NCBI GenBank assembly: GCA_944548615.1
Contig: OX155963.1
Location: 32,198,985 to 32,262,984 of the forward strand
Direction of reading: 5' to 3'
Length of the DNA: 64,000 nucleotides
Source of the DNA: Micropterix aruncella
Lineage: Eukaryota > Arthropoda > Insecta > Lepidoptera > Micropterigidae
In this document: piece by piece, positions 32,196 to 43,145 of the stretch
Layout of the letters: each line of letters begins with the position of its first letter
How positions within the stretch are numbered: position 1 is the first letter of the stretch
Translations under genes and position numbers: made by a program
Notes under the pieces: generated by a model
Told to the model about the DNA's origin: nothing
Seen by the model: only the letters and a program-made list of their open reading frames with translations
Database searches by the model: none

Positions 32196-32999
32196 CACTG
32201 AATTTCATAATTGCGGAAATTTTGACTAGCATATAAGATTTGGTAATATGGATGGTAGCGCAGGACTTTGCTATATTGGGTAGTAGAACCGGTGACTTTG
32301 AGAAGTGTTTGTTAAGAAGTTCTATATCTACGTTGGGATCTACGGGTCCTTTACATTTACCAATTCCAAGTTGGTTCAGCACTTTCCACATTTCTTTGGG
32401 AGTACAATTTGCAAGGGAATCGAAAATATAAGATTTTTGCTTTACGGCATAGCTGGTTACAACGATTCCTTAACATGCGGTAAGATTCCCAGTTGTCAGC
32501 TGAGGAATAACGCTTGAACTTAGATTTGGCTCTATCGCGCTTCAACATATATTGCCGGATGGAATCGTTGAACCAGGGGGCTGGTTGATGTCGTAGGTAC
32601 TTTAGCAATTTTCAAAGGGAAATGCTAGTCGCAAAGCCTAATAATCTTCATATTAAAAATACCTAGTTTCTCGTCGATGGTAAAGCTCTGGAAAACATCC
32701 TGCTAGTCCACCACAAGTTACCAGGTATCGCGATAGATAGCTTCGTTGTCTAAGCGTCGAAAATCCCTGAATTTAATTACCCTACGGGGTACTTTACAGC
32801 AATGGATTTTATAAGAGGCATATACATAGAAGGTCGTGGTTTGAGAAACCGCCGATCGTCAATTGTCCATGGAAGTTGATGAGCCGGGGATTAGATGTCA
32901 TTATCAGATCGAGCCGAGTGTGGAAGTGTCCATTGTGGTGTGTAGCCTGCAGCGGAAGCAAACAAAGATTTAGAAAGGACACTAACCTTGTTAATTTTG
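32196..32999 (-). pseudogene. LINE ORF2 fragment, second part (endonuclease end and linker)
   Basis: Minus-strand frames give THHNGHFHTRLDL and NFHGQLTIGGFSNHD, the end of an endonuclease domain. They continue with PAPWFNDSIRQYMLKRDRAK and YRMLRNRCNQLCRKAK, then EMWKVLNQLGIGK, which form the linker between endonuclease and reverse transcriptase in Jockey-group LINEs. The reverse transcriptase is missing. The fragment continues the endonuclease at 34214-33584 after a LINE insertion. Confidence 0.8.
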
Positions 33000-33583
33000 A
33001 GGAGGAGAATTTTTATACTTTAGAAACGAGCCATCCGCGCTATTTATAAATTAGGTGCTAGACAGTCGTTACGCGGAAAATTTAAAGAAATCAGTATTTT
33101 GACACTTGCATCTCGTTACATCTATGAAAACTTAATGTATGTGCATAAAAATAAAGAACTGTTTTTAAAAAACTCCGATAGGCATGGTGTCAATACTAGA
33201 AATACAAATAAACTTGCTGACCATAAAAGTCGACTCTCCAAAACCACAAAATCATTCAAAGGGCAATGTATACGCTTTTACAATAAAGTCCCAGTAAACA
33301 TGCAAAATTTATCTGTGATACAATTTAAGTCATTTATTAAGAAGAAACTGTACTCAAAGGGCTACTATAAAATAAATGATTATCTAGACGACAAAGACCC
33401 TTGGAAATAAAATGGTTACCTCGATGATTTATATCACGTTATATGTCACAATAATTTGTTATATTGTCACAATAATTTAATTTTTATATAATTTATGTAT
33501 GTTTGTATGCATTATTGACGTCAAAAAGTTACGATTTCGTACTATTTTGAATAAAAAACTTATAATTATGATTATGATCTACG
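33000..33583 (+). mobile_element. 5'-truncated LINE inserted in another LINE
   Basis: The plus strand encodes KLGARQSLRGKF, SILTLASRYIYENLMYV, HGVNTRNTNKL, SFKGQCIRFYNKVP and a final YSKGYYKINDYLDDKDPW. This is the well-conserved C-terminus of a Jockey-type LINE ORF2. An untranslated part ends in a TTATGA repeat at about 33562-33577. ATTTTG flanks both sides (32994-32999 and 33584-33589), a possible 6-bp target duplication. The host LINE lies on the opposite strand. Confidence 0.8.
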
Positions 33584-34214
33584 ATTTTGTTTTAAAAGAC
33601 ATGTATTAAAATCGCCAAAAAATAAAGCATGTGAAAAAATTGGCAGATGTTCGTGTAGAACATTTTCTAATTCGTCAAAATAATTGTTGTTATCCGGTGC
33701 AATGTAAAATACTCCAAGGAGAATACTCGTATCATTAATGGTAAAGCGAATTAATAAATATTCGGGGGCAGGGCTGCTACCGACAGATAATTTGCAAATG
33801 ACATCATACGAAAAGTGGTCTTTTAGGTAAATGGCGACTCCTCCACCTCTGCGAGCTGTCCGATCATTGCGAATCAGGTTATAACCGGGTAAATTGTACC
33901 TATAGAGACGACGGCAAAGACGGTTTTAACCATGATTCACTAATCGTACAAACATCTAGAGTTTGATTAAAAAAAGAGCATAGAATTCACTAAAATGAGC
34001 CGGAATGCTTTGCGCGTTCAAATGGCATATATTCAAAGTATGTTTATTGTGAGAAAGTGTGTCACGTAGAATTTGGTCGGTTGATCTTGAGAAAATGATA
34101 CTCGTATCCGTTGTGGAAGTGTCTCCCAGCAAGGTCGTGTCATCCTCTAGTAATACATCGAAGGAAAAGGGCGTTTGGGTAATGTTAGGGATAGAAAGGC
34201 GTCAGGAAGACATA
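33584..34214 (-). pseudogene. LINE ORF2 fragment, first part (endonuclease)
   Basis: On the minus strand an apparent ATG near 34214 is followed by SIPNITQTPFSFDVLLEDD, LNICHLNAQSIPAHF, then TISESWLKPSL, RRGGGVAIYLKDHFSYDV and FFGDFNTCLLKQN. These are the N, E and D/N motifs of an apurinic-type endonuclease. A stop after the start codon and a frameshift near 33950 show decay. The sequence stops at 33584 where another LINE is inserted and resumes at 32999. Confidence 0.8.
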
Positions 34215-34977
34215 TTTATACAAAACAATTAAAAAATAATATTATTAAATTGGTGATATTCAATCACCTTAAAAGCCAGTAAATGCAGATCTTAGCTGTT
34301 TTGCAGATCTACGCAGTTTTGCAGATCTTCAGTGGACATATTCGGGTTTATTCGGCTTCGCTTGTCCCCTTCTGTCTGTGGGGAGGATTTTTTCTGGACG
34401 CGACGGTAATTCCCCTGGCAGATACATCACTCACGCTGCGCACGCGTTCAAAAATCAACTTACTATGCGCTCCAAAATCAAATCAATCAAAATCAAAATC
34501 AAATGAACAATCGACAGTACGATGCGCCGGGATGATATGCGTTTTAGTGAAACAGGTTTTTTCTAAACACATGAATATTTGGCGCCCCCTCTAATTGCCG
34601 CCCGGGGCGGGTACTACGGTCTGCCCCCCCCCCCCCCCCTTCCAAAAACCTGGGCTGCTGTTAAGTATCCCCGTTAGTAATGGCCACGATATGAGATGAG
34701 ACCCCCTCGTCTCGTGAAAAATAGTTTCGTCTCGAAAAAATCGAGACAATACCGCTATCAGTCTGGTCTCGTCTCGAGTCTCGAATGAGACTATCGCGGT
34801 TGTTTGAAATTATACTTAGGATAAAAACGAATTCACCGCTGGGATTTCGTGGCACCCGACGTTTAGGCGATGTTGCAGCCCGATGTTGCAACCGCCGATG
34901 TTGCAAAACTGCCAGCGTACTCTGGACAACGGCGGTTGCAACATCGCCGAAACGTCGGTGTAACAAAAATCACGCAG
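34215..34977. other. Non-coding
   Basis: Contains a short unit GCAGATCT(A/T)CGCAGTTTT repeated near 34284-34330, a C run at 34624-34640, and a cluster at 34866-34955. In that cluster CGATGTTGCA occurs three times directly and once inverted. No gene is visible. Confidence 0.4.
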
Positions 34978-35320
34978 CAAACACGACTGCTCAATAAAAA
35001 GGACTATAATGTGTTCAGGGTCCATCTATGTATGTTTTTCATTTCTTTATTCCACCATAACTTCTAAACTCTTCCGATTTAGAAGTGTGTGGTATTATTA
35101 GAATCACTATTTTATCTTGAGTGTCATGGAATACCTTAAATGTTCAAATATCAAGTAAGTGTGTAAATGTCCAAATGTCAATAAATTAACCTAAATATAT
35201 CGTGTTTAGTGTCAAATTAAAGGTCTGATTAAGTACATTCCGGAAATATACATATGGATAAATACACAAACCACTAACATTTCATAAAAAAACCCGTAAT
35301 AAAAGTAACTATAAATACAA
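34978..35320 (+). repeat. Interspersed repeat, uninterrupted copy
   Basis: Matches 4785-4961 plus 5649-5830 in order, with GATTTAGAAGTGTGTGGTAT, GAGTGTCATGG, AATGTCAATAAATTAACCTA and ATATCGTGTTTAGTGTCAAA. It serves as the empty-site reference for the TTAA element at 4962-5644. Confidence 0.75.
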
Positions 35321-36622
35321 TAGTTTACTTTCTGTAATGGCAGTCGTGTTTTTTTTATTCTTTATTTACTTTATGGGATAATATTTACTTATTATCTTAT
35401 TTATAATATCACACAACCGCGATAGTCTTCGATTTCATATGATGATAATTTATTTTCGATCGAGCCTGCATTGTTGTTCAAGGACGATTACAGCCATTGT
35501 GATGCGGATTGAAAACGTAGGTGTGTGCTGGCTGTGTCTTCTGGTCCGCAGTCCGGTCGGTCGGTCGGATGGGCTTGCTCCCTCACGATTATCCAAATTA
35601 GCTCCGTCGGAGGGCAATTGAAGGTGCGAGGGGCCACGCCCCCCAGGCGCCGCACAAGAGCCGCCGACACCTTACAACTAGGGACGTATTACCATTGATT
35701 TTTATAGAAAATCAATGGTAATAGGTTACTAAAATAACGCGTTATCGAAACCGTTTTACTAGCCGGTTAATATACGATTTATTTATAATACAATATCACT
35801 GTAAAACCCAATAATCGATGATTAAGTATATCGAAACACTAACCGCATAATAGTTTATTTTTTGGCAAAGTTACCCTTTCTGTCAATAAATCATTCCTTA
35901 CGATTACACAAAAAGTACGAGTTTGAAAACAAGTTCATCTTTAATTAGGCAAATTTTTGATGACATACGATATAGGCCGGTGTTGAGGATATTCGAATAA
36001 CCGGTAATTTGAGGTCGAGTTATGTTTACGGAAAATTCTTCATTACTAATAACCGGTTATTCTATAAAAATCGTGCGCAACCCTCATATATCTTTGGAGC
36101 AGAAAATAGCAATCTATTATTTTCTTTATTGAACATGTGATTTGCAGCGTAGAAGGAAATGCAGTAGATGACGCCAATAATTTAACATCGAATGCTAATT
36201 TCGTTGTAACTGCTTGAATTATTGGGTTTTTAGAATCAATCGATCCTTTATAAAAAAAAACATTATTATCAATGTAATTATAGATGTCCAAATAAATTAC
36301 TATAAGTTTCGACGTCACCCCTACCAGCGCCACCTGCGTATTGACGTCCAGAAATTGTTGCCATTTGGTTGTATGGAATGGACTAATCTATTACACTATA
36401 AAATCAATGGTATTACTAACCAACGAACACTCTCGATTTTTACTAAATCATACGTCATACCATTGATTGATTATACAACGTATTAGATTGCTCAATGTCT
36501 TACTACAATTTGGCAACCAGGACTTTGCTACGAAATGCAACGTACAGAGGGCACTCGCAGTTCCATAAATTCATTCGCGGTATAAAAGTATGGCGGCGCA
36601 CTGAAGATGGCGCTCTCTGTTA
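35321..36622. other. Non-coding
   Basis: No gene. ACCATTGATTTT (35691-35702) and its exact complement (35708-35719) form a hairpin. A block around 36325-36400 (CAGCGCCACCTGCGTATTGAC) recalls sequence at 25350-25400. The rest is AT-rich. Confidence 0.4.
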
Positions 36623-36737
36623 GGGAGCTAATGGGCCCTGTCGCAGTTAGGCTACTAAGACCCATGTGTTCAGGGCCGGCCAAACTGACGGGTCGACACC
36701 CATCCAGCAGCCTTAACGCGGAAGTGAGAGCCAACCC
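36623..36737 (+). repeat. R1 repeat, head fragment
   Basis: GGGAGCTAATGGGCCCTGTCGCAGTTAG, split here for reading as GGGAGCTAATGGGCCC and GCAGTTAG, is followed by GACCCATGTG and ACACCCATCC. It is the first 115 bases of R1 and is cut off within GAAGTGAGAGCC. A piece resembling the 3' part of the TTAA-bounded repeat (GGTTGAAAACATGACGTC) follows. Confidence 0.7.
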
Positions 36738-37674
36738 TCGAATAAATTTTCGAGGGTTGAAAACATGACGTCATTCCCATGGCTAGCTTTCTAATAGTTA
36801 ACGTTTAAATAGACTAATCGAGGCATCATATTTCCCCATTATATTTATGTGATTTAATCAGCCTATATAAACAATATTGCGATAGATGGTAAAAAAAATT
36901 AATGGTTTTATTTTTATCATTGGTTAAATCATTGGATTTTTATTATTAATCACTTATTTATAAAAAACCATTATATTGCTATTAGTTTGGCTGTCAATAC
37001 TATAAGTACGTACCATCTGCATTTTGCCTACACAGATAGGTTGCCAAATCGTTCTATGAGGTTGCGCAATCTAATGGCATATGTTTATCAGTGGTCATAC
37101 ATCTGGTCTTAGAAAAATAAGAAAATTGTGACTAAAATTCTGCGGACATTTTTTACAACTCTTGCTTACGCCGCTTTTCGACATATTAAGCTGATTTTGA
37201 ATATAAAATATTATAATATTATAATATAAAACAAAAGTGTCTTAGAATCCTGAAAATAACACCTTTAACTTTGCTGTAAGTCGTTTTCTAATATCTTTAG
37301 TAGTTTACGAGATTATTAATTAAAGCTTTCAAATGATGAGTAAAGAATTTAATAATCGATACCTAGAACAGCGACACATTAATGACGCTTTATCAAGACG
37401 ACTTTTAGGAAATTATATGACTACGTGTATTAATCAGATTTCTTTTGTTGGATCAATTCGTTCGCTACCAATATTTTTCTCTGTCGTAGATAACAATAAC
37501 TTATTAAAAACCATGTAATTCGTCAATATTGGCTTGCTTCGTGTTTAAAATGAACAGCATACACGGTTGTGTTTTTTCTATTTATATTTTTTATTTTTCT
37601 TTATACGATATCTTTTTTTAGATCTGTTTTCCAGATCGTTGGCAACAGATTTTTCTTAGGTTGACTATTAGAAG
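36738..37674. other. Non-coding
   Basis: AT-rich with no gene. A 61-codon frame at 37333-37518 has no recognisable motif. Confidence 0.35.
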
Positions 37675-37990
37675 GATCTTTTTAACCGATTTCAAAAAAT
37701 AAGGAGGTTATCAATTTGGTTGTATTTTTTAATTATTTATTAATGTTTCTTACCTCAGCTCTCCGTCATTTATGAACCGATTTGAAAAGTTTTTTTTTTT
37801 TGAATGGATATACTTCCAGATTGGTCCCATTTCAATTTCGTTATCTAAAGCCTGTTCTGGTGATGAGATCCACGAGGAATTGAGAGAACTCCTTAAATAT
37901 TATCGTATGAAGTTGAAAAATTACTTATTGGTTCAGTTCCGATGACAATGCATTTTTTTATGGTAAGCATGACCTGATTCTACACTCAGG
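37675..37990 (+). repeat. Interspersed repeat (TTTTTAACCGATTTCAAAAA family)
   Basis: The opening TTTTTAACCGATTTCAAAAA, then GGAGGTTATCAATTTGGTTG and the later GATGAGATCCACGAGGAATT with GAGAGAACTCCTTAAA, match a repeat I associate with many lepidopteran genomes. Its class is not clear to me and no coding frame is visible. Confidence 0.5.
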
Positions 37991-39180
37991 GTTGACTCCT
38001 CAACCGTCAACAGCACAGACGCGAAATTTTGTATATGCATTCAATTATGGTAGCCCTTTCTAAGTTTCGTTATGACATGGCTGCTGCACTTACAAACATT
38101 TTTGGAGTCGTTTTTTTGTTATTCTTTTTATTTTTACGAGGTTACATTTTACGAATATAATTTTCGCGAATCCTCTGCTCGATCGGAAGTCGATAAAACG
38201 AGGGAACAAAATTATCGATCGCCGCTAAACATCGACAGTTTTCTTCCGCTTATAGTGCGCCTGCACTGCACCTCGATCGCGGAATGATCGTGCGTGCGCG
38301 CGCTCTCCTTTGTTACAGATTCTTCGCCTCTCCCTCTCGCCGTATCGCCTATTCATTCCCGCAGTAATATTACCCTGTCATTTGTGAGATGTAATATGTA
38401 TTCCCGGCTTAAGAATTATTCCGAGATGGCCGAATGAATAAAACAGTTTTATTGCTCTTGGGCGAGTAATGCAATGGGCGATGCGCGCTGCGATATGGGC
38501 CTTTGTTTCACCTCCCATGCTCAGATCGCTATCGATTGTGAAAAGCTTTCTTACCATCTTCAGCCTTCGAGGCCTTTGCTAGCTTGGAAACGTACCCTAC
38601 CTATATGTTACATAGACACTTAATTATAACGTTTTGTAATCTGGAATATCAAATGCCGTATCATTAAGGTTTCTTGCCGTATCATCTACGATTTCTTTCC
38701 CCTTTTCTTCTCCCTTCTTTTACGACTTCTACGATTTTCTGCTCCCTTCATTAAGGGCAGAAAATAATCTTTCTTTTCAACATTAATCCATGCTTCGATT
38801 CGTTTGGGGACAAGCCACAAGATGGGATTAGTATCTCATTAAAAAAAGACTTGAAAGATCGGTAGCACATCGATATATTAGCTAGATATGGCCTCAGATA
38901 CAAATAAGTTGGCTCCACATACCCTTTTCTCGTAAATCATGTGACAGAGAGAGCAATAAATTGAGCAGTATGCGAGAGAATAGCGTGCCAATGTGCTTCG
39001 CAGCAGCTCTCACGTCGGAAACGGTTGACTGTCTGCCATCGGACACTGATAATATAAATACCAGCGGACTGCGAATAAACTACTACTGGCCGGCTTTCAG
39101 TAGTGGTTTTAAAGTGGTCATTATCGAGCGCGAAAGGTCCATCTAAGGGATCTAATATAATAATAATAATTAATAATAAT
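37991..39180. other. Unique-looking DNA
   Basis: No repeat match or clear gene. The 38160-38560 segment is richer in GC and CpG than its surroundings (for example CGATCGCGG, GTGCGTGCGCGCGC) and could be a regulatory or exonic host segment. I see no splice-bounded frame with recognisable protein features. Confidence 0.3.
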
Positions 39181-39196
39181 TAAACGCTTTATTATC

Positions 39197-39310
39197 GATG
39201 CCGTAGCCGCGTTAAAACACTGGTTCCGTCAGATTACCGAAATTAAGCAGTGTCGGGTGTGGTCAGTACTTGAATGGGTCTGTACCTGAGTACTGCCACG
39301 TGATGTTATA
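39197..39310 (+). pseudogene. 5S rRNA-derived sequence
   Basis: Over about 114 bases the plus strand tracks insect 5S ribosomal RNA: GGTTCCGTCAGATTACCGAA, AATTAAGCAGTGTCGGG, GGTCAGTACTTGAATGGGT and a final CCACGTGATGTTA. The internal control regions used by TFIIIA and polymerase III fall in the best-conserved middle. Several substitutions and a disturbed segment after GGGT (normally GACCGC) suggest a pseudogene or the head of a 5S-derived SINE. A possible SINE body follows to about 39400. Confidence 0.75.
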
Positions 39311-39420
39311 AAAACCGGCTGGCTGTAAAATAATTATCAATAGACAATAACATGGGTGAGCAATTCCGTAAGGAGTATAAAAGATTAAAATAAGTTAATA
39401 GTAAAATCATTTTTTTAAAA
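39311..39420 (+). other. Possible body of a 5S-headed SINE
   Basis: AT-rich sequence follows the 5S-like head directly and ends near TTTTTTTAAAACAAG. I found no second copy in the window, so I cannot tell whether it moves together with the 5S part. Confidence 0.25.
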
Positions 39421-39439
39421 CAAGCTTTTATTAAAATGG

Positions 39440-40290
39440 TCTGTCCCTAGCCAACCCTGGGTGCAGCAGCCATTTCATAGTAGAACTTAGAACGGGCTAT
39501 CATGCTATACAGAATTTCGTGTTTCTGCTGTTGACCATTGAGGACTCGCCTTGTTGAAAGCCAACACTGAGTGCAGCAGCTATAAAAAGTAATTATTATA
39601 TAATTAGTATTATAATTAATTATAAAAAGTAAAGTGACCAGTTTAAAACGATAATTATACATAATTTGGTAAGAAACCCAATTTAAACATAATGGTATTA
39701 TGATAGCTGACATTTTAATTTTCATATAATTTTTTATACATCTGTTTTTTATATTAAAAAAATACGAATGCATATTGCTGGATCGACAATAAAATATATA
39801 TTTTATGATTATTCTACATAGAATTTGCATTTCTATTTTAATTATTCTCTTTGACTCTTGAATCAATTAGTATATTTTGATTATTTGTATGTAGGTAATA
39901 TTGAATATAATATTACAGCCATGAGAACTATCACGATAGTTATGTTTTTAATAATTATAATTTTAGCATTTAATATTGTGACGCATCGAAGTGTAGGAAT
40001 GCCTATCTACTGGAGTAGTTGATTGTATTGTATTGTATTATATATTGCAGTAAAACTAAGAACGGGTTATCATAATTGAATGCGTATACAAAATTTCATT
40101 TCTCTGCCGGTGTTGTTGGCCGTTGGGGAGTCTCCTCACCGGGAGCCAACCTTGAGTGCAGCGGCCATGTCATGCTGAAATTTAGAACGGGCGATCATAA
40201 TTGAATGCGTGTAAAGTGTGTGTCTGTGCTGTTGACCGTGGTAAAGTATCCTCGTCGGGAGGCAATCGTGGGTGTAGAATCAGGTCATGC
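39440..40290. repeat. Degenerate repeat units of about 125 bp
   Basis: A unit containing GCCAACC-TGAGTGCAGC, GGCCAT, TTAGAACGGGC-ATCAT and TGCTGTTGACCGT occurs about one and a half times at 39440-39590 and about twice at 40045-40290. The blocks are separated by about 450 AT-rich bases. They look like remnants of a short tandem array with an insertion. Confidence 0.6.
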
Positions 40291-40547
40291 TCATTAAAAA
40301 ATGCATTGTATTCGGAAGTGAAACAACATATAAAACTGAAAGTTCATATGATAGCAGGAAGATGCTCTAATTCAGCTTGCAAGATTTGACCCCCGTGACC
40401 CTTCTTAAAGGATCTCTAGACGATCAAGCATGCTTGTGTGGCGGGCTGGGAGGGAATCGTAAACCGCAGGAAATAAACCAATATTTTTTTAATTATAATA
40501 CCATAGGTAGCATTTTCATCGTGACGCCTGTGTCAAGTCACATGACG

Positions 40548-40650
40548 TAAATCATCAATCAATTATCAATCAATCATCAATAAATCATCAATCAATCAAT
40601 CACCAATCAATCAATCATCAATTAATCAATCATCAAGCAATCAATAATGT
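40548..40650. repeat. (ATCA)n-like simple repeat
   Basis: ATCAATCA units with TTATCA and AATAAATC interruptions fill about 100 bases. A palindrome containing ATCAAGCATGCTTGAT follows at about 40668. Confidence 0.8.
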
Positions 40651-40666
40651 CTAATTAACGTGACCA

Positions 40667-41396
40667 TCAAGCATGCTTGATCATCTAGAGCCCTTAAGGG
40701 TACTCTAGATCAGTGATTCCCAAAGTGGTCTATGTAGACCCCCAGGAATCGATTTTGAATTGCAGGGGGTCCATGTCAATGAGAAAAAAATGGGCGGGCA
40801 TAAAATGTAAATGGGGGTTTACGTAAGCGGATCCCATTTTGGAAGATCATCATAAGCATTTAGTTGATCAGAAATGTCTTATTACACCTAAAACAGGTTG
40901 TGTGTACAGCATAGTATTACAAAGTTATATTAATCGCAATAAACAAACGAGCATGTTTCGTGTCACGGAAGGAAATCAACACTCAACTCAAATTGCATCA
41001 CTATTATAGTCGACGGAGCAGGCCAGCGTACATGACCAATGAGGGTAGGTGCGAATGAGATATGTGAAAAAAATGCACTTCAATTGGTATTCGTGCGAGA
41101 GATGTGCTAGATGTGCAGTTATGTGCGGCTTTCTCAACTGCTTCATACTTTAAAGTCGCGGACGCTTAGAAATGAACAACTAAAACTTGTAAATGTTTTT
41201 AATTTTTTAAAACTGTGTACTTTACCAAAATCTATATGCAAGTGACCAGTACTGTGCCAGCTGACAAAATCACATTTAAAGGTTTAGGAAAATTCAATAT
41301 TTTTTTGTCAGGGGCCTACGGAAAACAGCAAGTGGTCTACGTGACAAAATAGTTTGGGTACCTCTGCTCTAGATGATCAAGCATGCTTGATGCAAT
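40667..41396. repeat. Long palindrome split by a hAT element
   Basis: Left arm CATCAAGCATGCTTGATCATCTAGAG (40667-40690, given as CATCAAGCATGCTTG and ATCATCTAGAG) is mirrored by CTCTAGATGATCAAGCATGC to the right of the insert (41367-41392). With the insert removed, the two arms lie either side of CCCTTAAGGG as an almost perfect palindrome of over 60 bases. A related half-site (GACGATCAAGCATGCTTG) lies at about 40417. Confidence 0.75.
40711..41366. mobile_element. hAT-type non-autonomous element
   Basis: The 656-bp insert has ends CAGTGATTCCCAAAGTGG and, reading in from the right, CAGAGGTACCCAAACTAT. It is flanked by an exact 8-bp duplication CTCTAGAT (40703-40710 and 41367-41374). CAGNGNTNCCCAAA ends and 8-bp duplications are diagnostic of the hAT superfamily. 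No transposase frame is present, so it is non-autonomous. Confidence 0.85.
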
Positions 41397-41468
41397 AATG
41401 AGCATTTTAGTTTTAAAAATATTTACTAAAAATGCCTAATTTTGTAGTTTTATACCAGGGAGTCACGT

Positions 41469-42227
<759 letters not shown>

Positions 42228-42427
42228 NNNNNNNNNNNNNNNNNNNNNNNNNNNNNNNNNNNNNNNNNNNNNNNNNNNNNNNNNNNNNNNNNNNNNNNNN
42301 NNNNNNNNNNNNNNNNNNNNNNNNNNNNNNNNNNNNNNNNNNNNNNNNNNNNNNNNNNNNNNNNNNNNNNNNNNNNNNNNNNNNNNNNNNNNNNNNNNNN
42401 NNNNNNNNNNNNNNNNNNNNNNNNNNN
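42228..42427. other. Assembly gap (200 N)
   Basis: Exactly 200 undetermined bases. The round length suggests a placeholder and not a measured gap. Confidence 0.98.
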
Positions 42428-42829
42428 TAATAGTTTCAAAAACAAACAAAAACGCTTTTGTAAGTAGGCACTGCATTAAAAGCAAAGTAAGTACTGCGTT
42501 AAAAGTGTGAGGCGCTTTTTCTTCAAATCAAATCATCTTAATGCTTTTCAGTGAAATGTTTCCAAAAAGCATTTATAGAACATAGAAAGCGCTTCACACT
42601 TTGACACTGAAATAATATATTTAAGTAATTACAAACATGGCGTACACTAAGCCCCTTACGGGTTAACAGTAATGACAGAGTGATTAATTAATGTTTGCTT
42701 TTTATTTTTACTTTTTAATGCAGTAGATATTTACAAAACCGTGTCGTTTTAGTTTTTGGAACTAATTACTTTTTAGCCTTATCACAACGTAATAAGACTA
42801 AACAGTACTTTTAGTCTTATGACAATCTT
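42428..42829. other. Non-coding
   Basis: AT-rich sequence after the gap. A short block GCATTAAAAGCAAAGTAAGTACTGCGTTAAAAG shows an internal near-repeat (GC-TTAAAAG). No gene. Confidence 0.35.
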
Positions 42830-43145
42830 GCCACTCATGATTAGAGTACATCTCAAGACGATTCCAACAAGCCCAAATACGTTAAGCATTCCTTGTACCG
42901 TTATTCAGTTCTGGTACCTACCTTCTACCTCCATCATCAGACCCTGGAAATCAATCACGATCAGAGTACATCTGAAGCCCATTAGAACAAGACTAATCAC
43001 GGCTAAGATACGTTGTTTCGCTATAGAATTCCGCCAGTACCAACCTTCCGGGTCAATCATCAAACCCTGGAAATCATTCATGACCAGAAAATATCTCAAG
43101 CCGATTTCAACAAGCGCAAACACGGCTCGAATACTTTGTTTCGTT
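42830..43145 (+). repeat. R3-related tandem units of about 120 bp
   Basis: Three consecutive units share (A/C)TCATCA-ACCCTGGAAATCA, GA-CAGA-TACATCT, CAAGACGATTCCAACAAG-like blocks and a CAGTACC/GGTACC block. The first is partial at its start. The sequence is related to the core of R3 at 9560-9895 and 15345-15690, suggesting R3 carries monomers able to expand. Confidence 0.7.

Noticed and set aside
39447..39866. 139-codon minus-strand frame
   Set aside because: The composition is AT-driven (I, Y, N, K), it has no motif, and it overlaps the degenerate 125-bp repeat.
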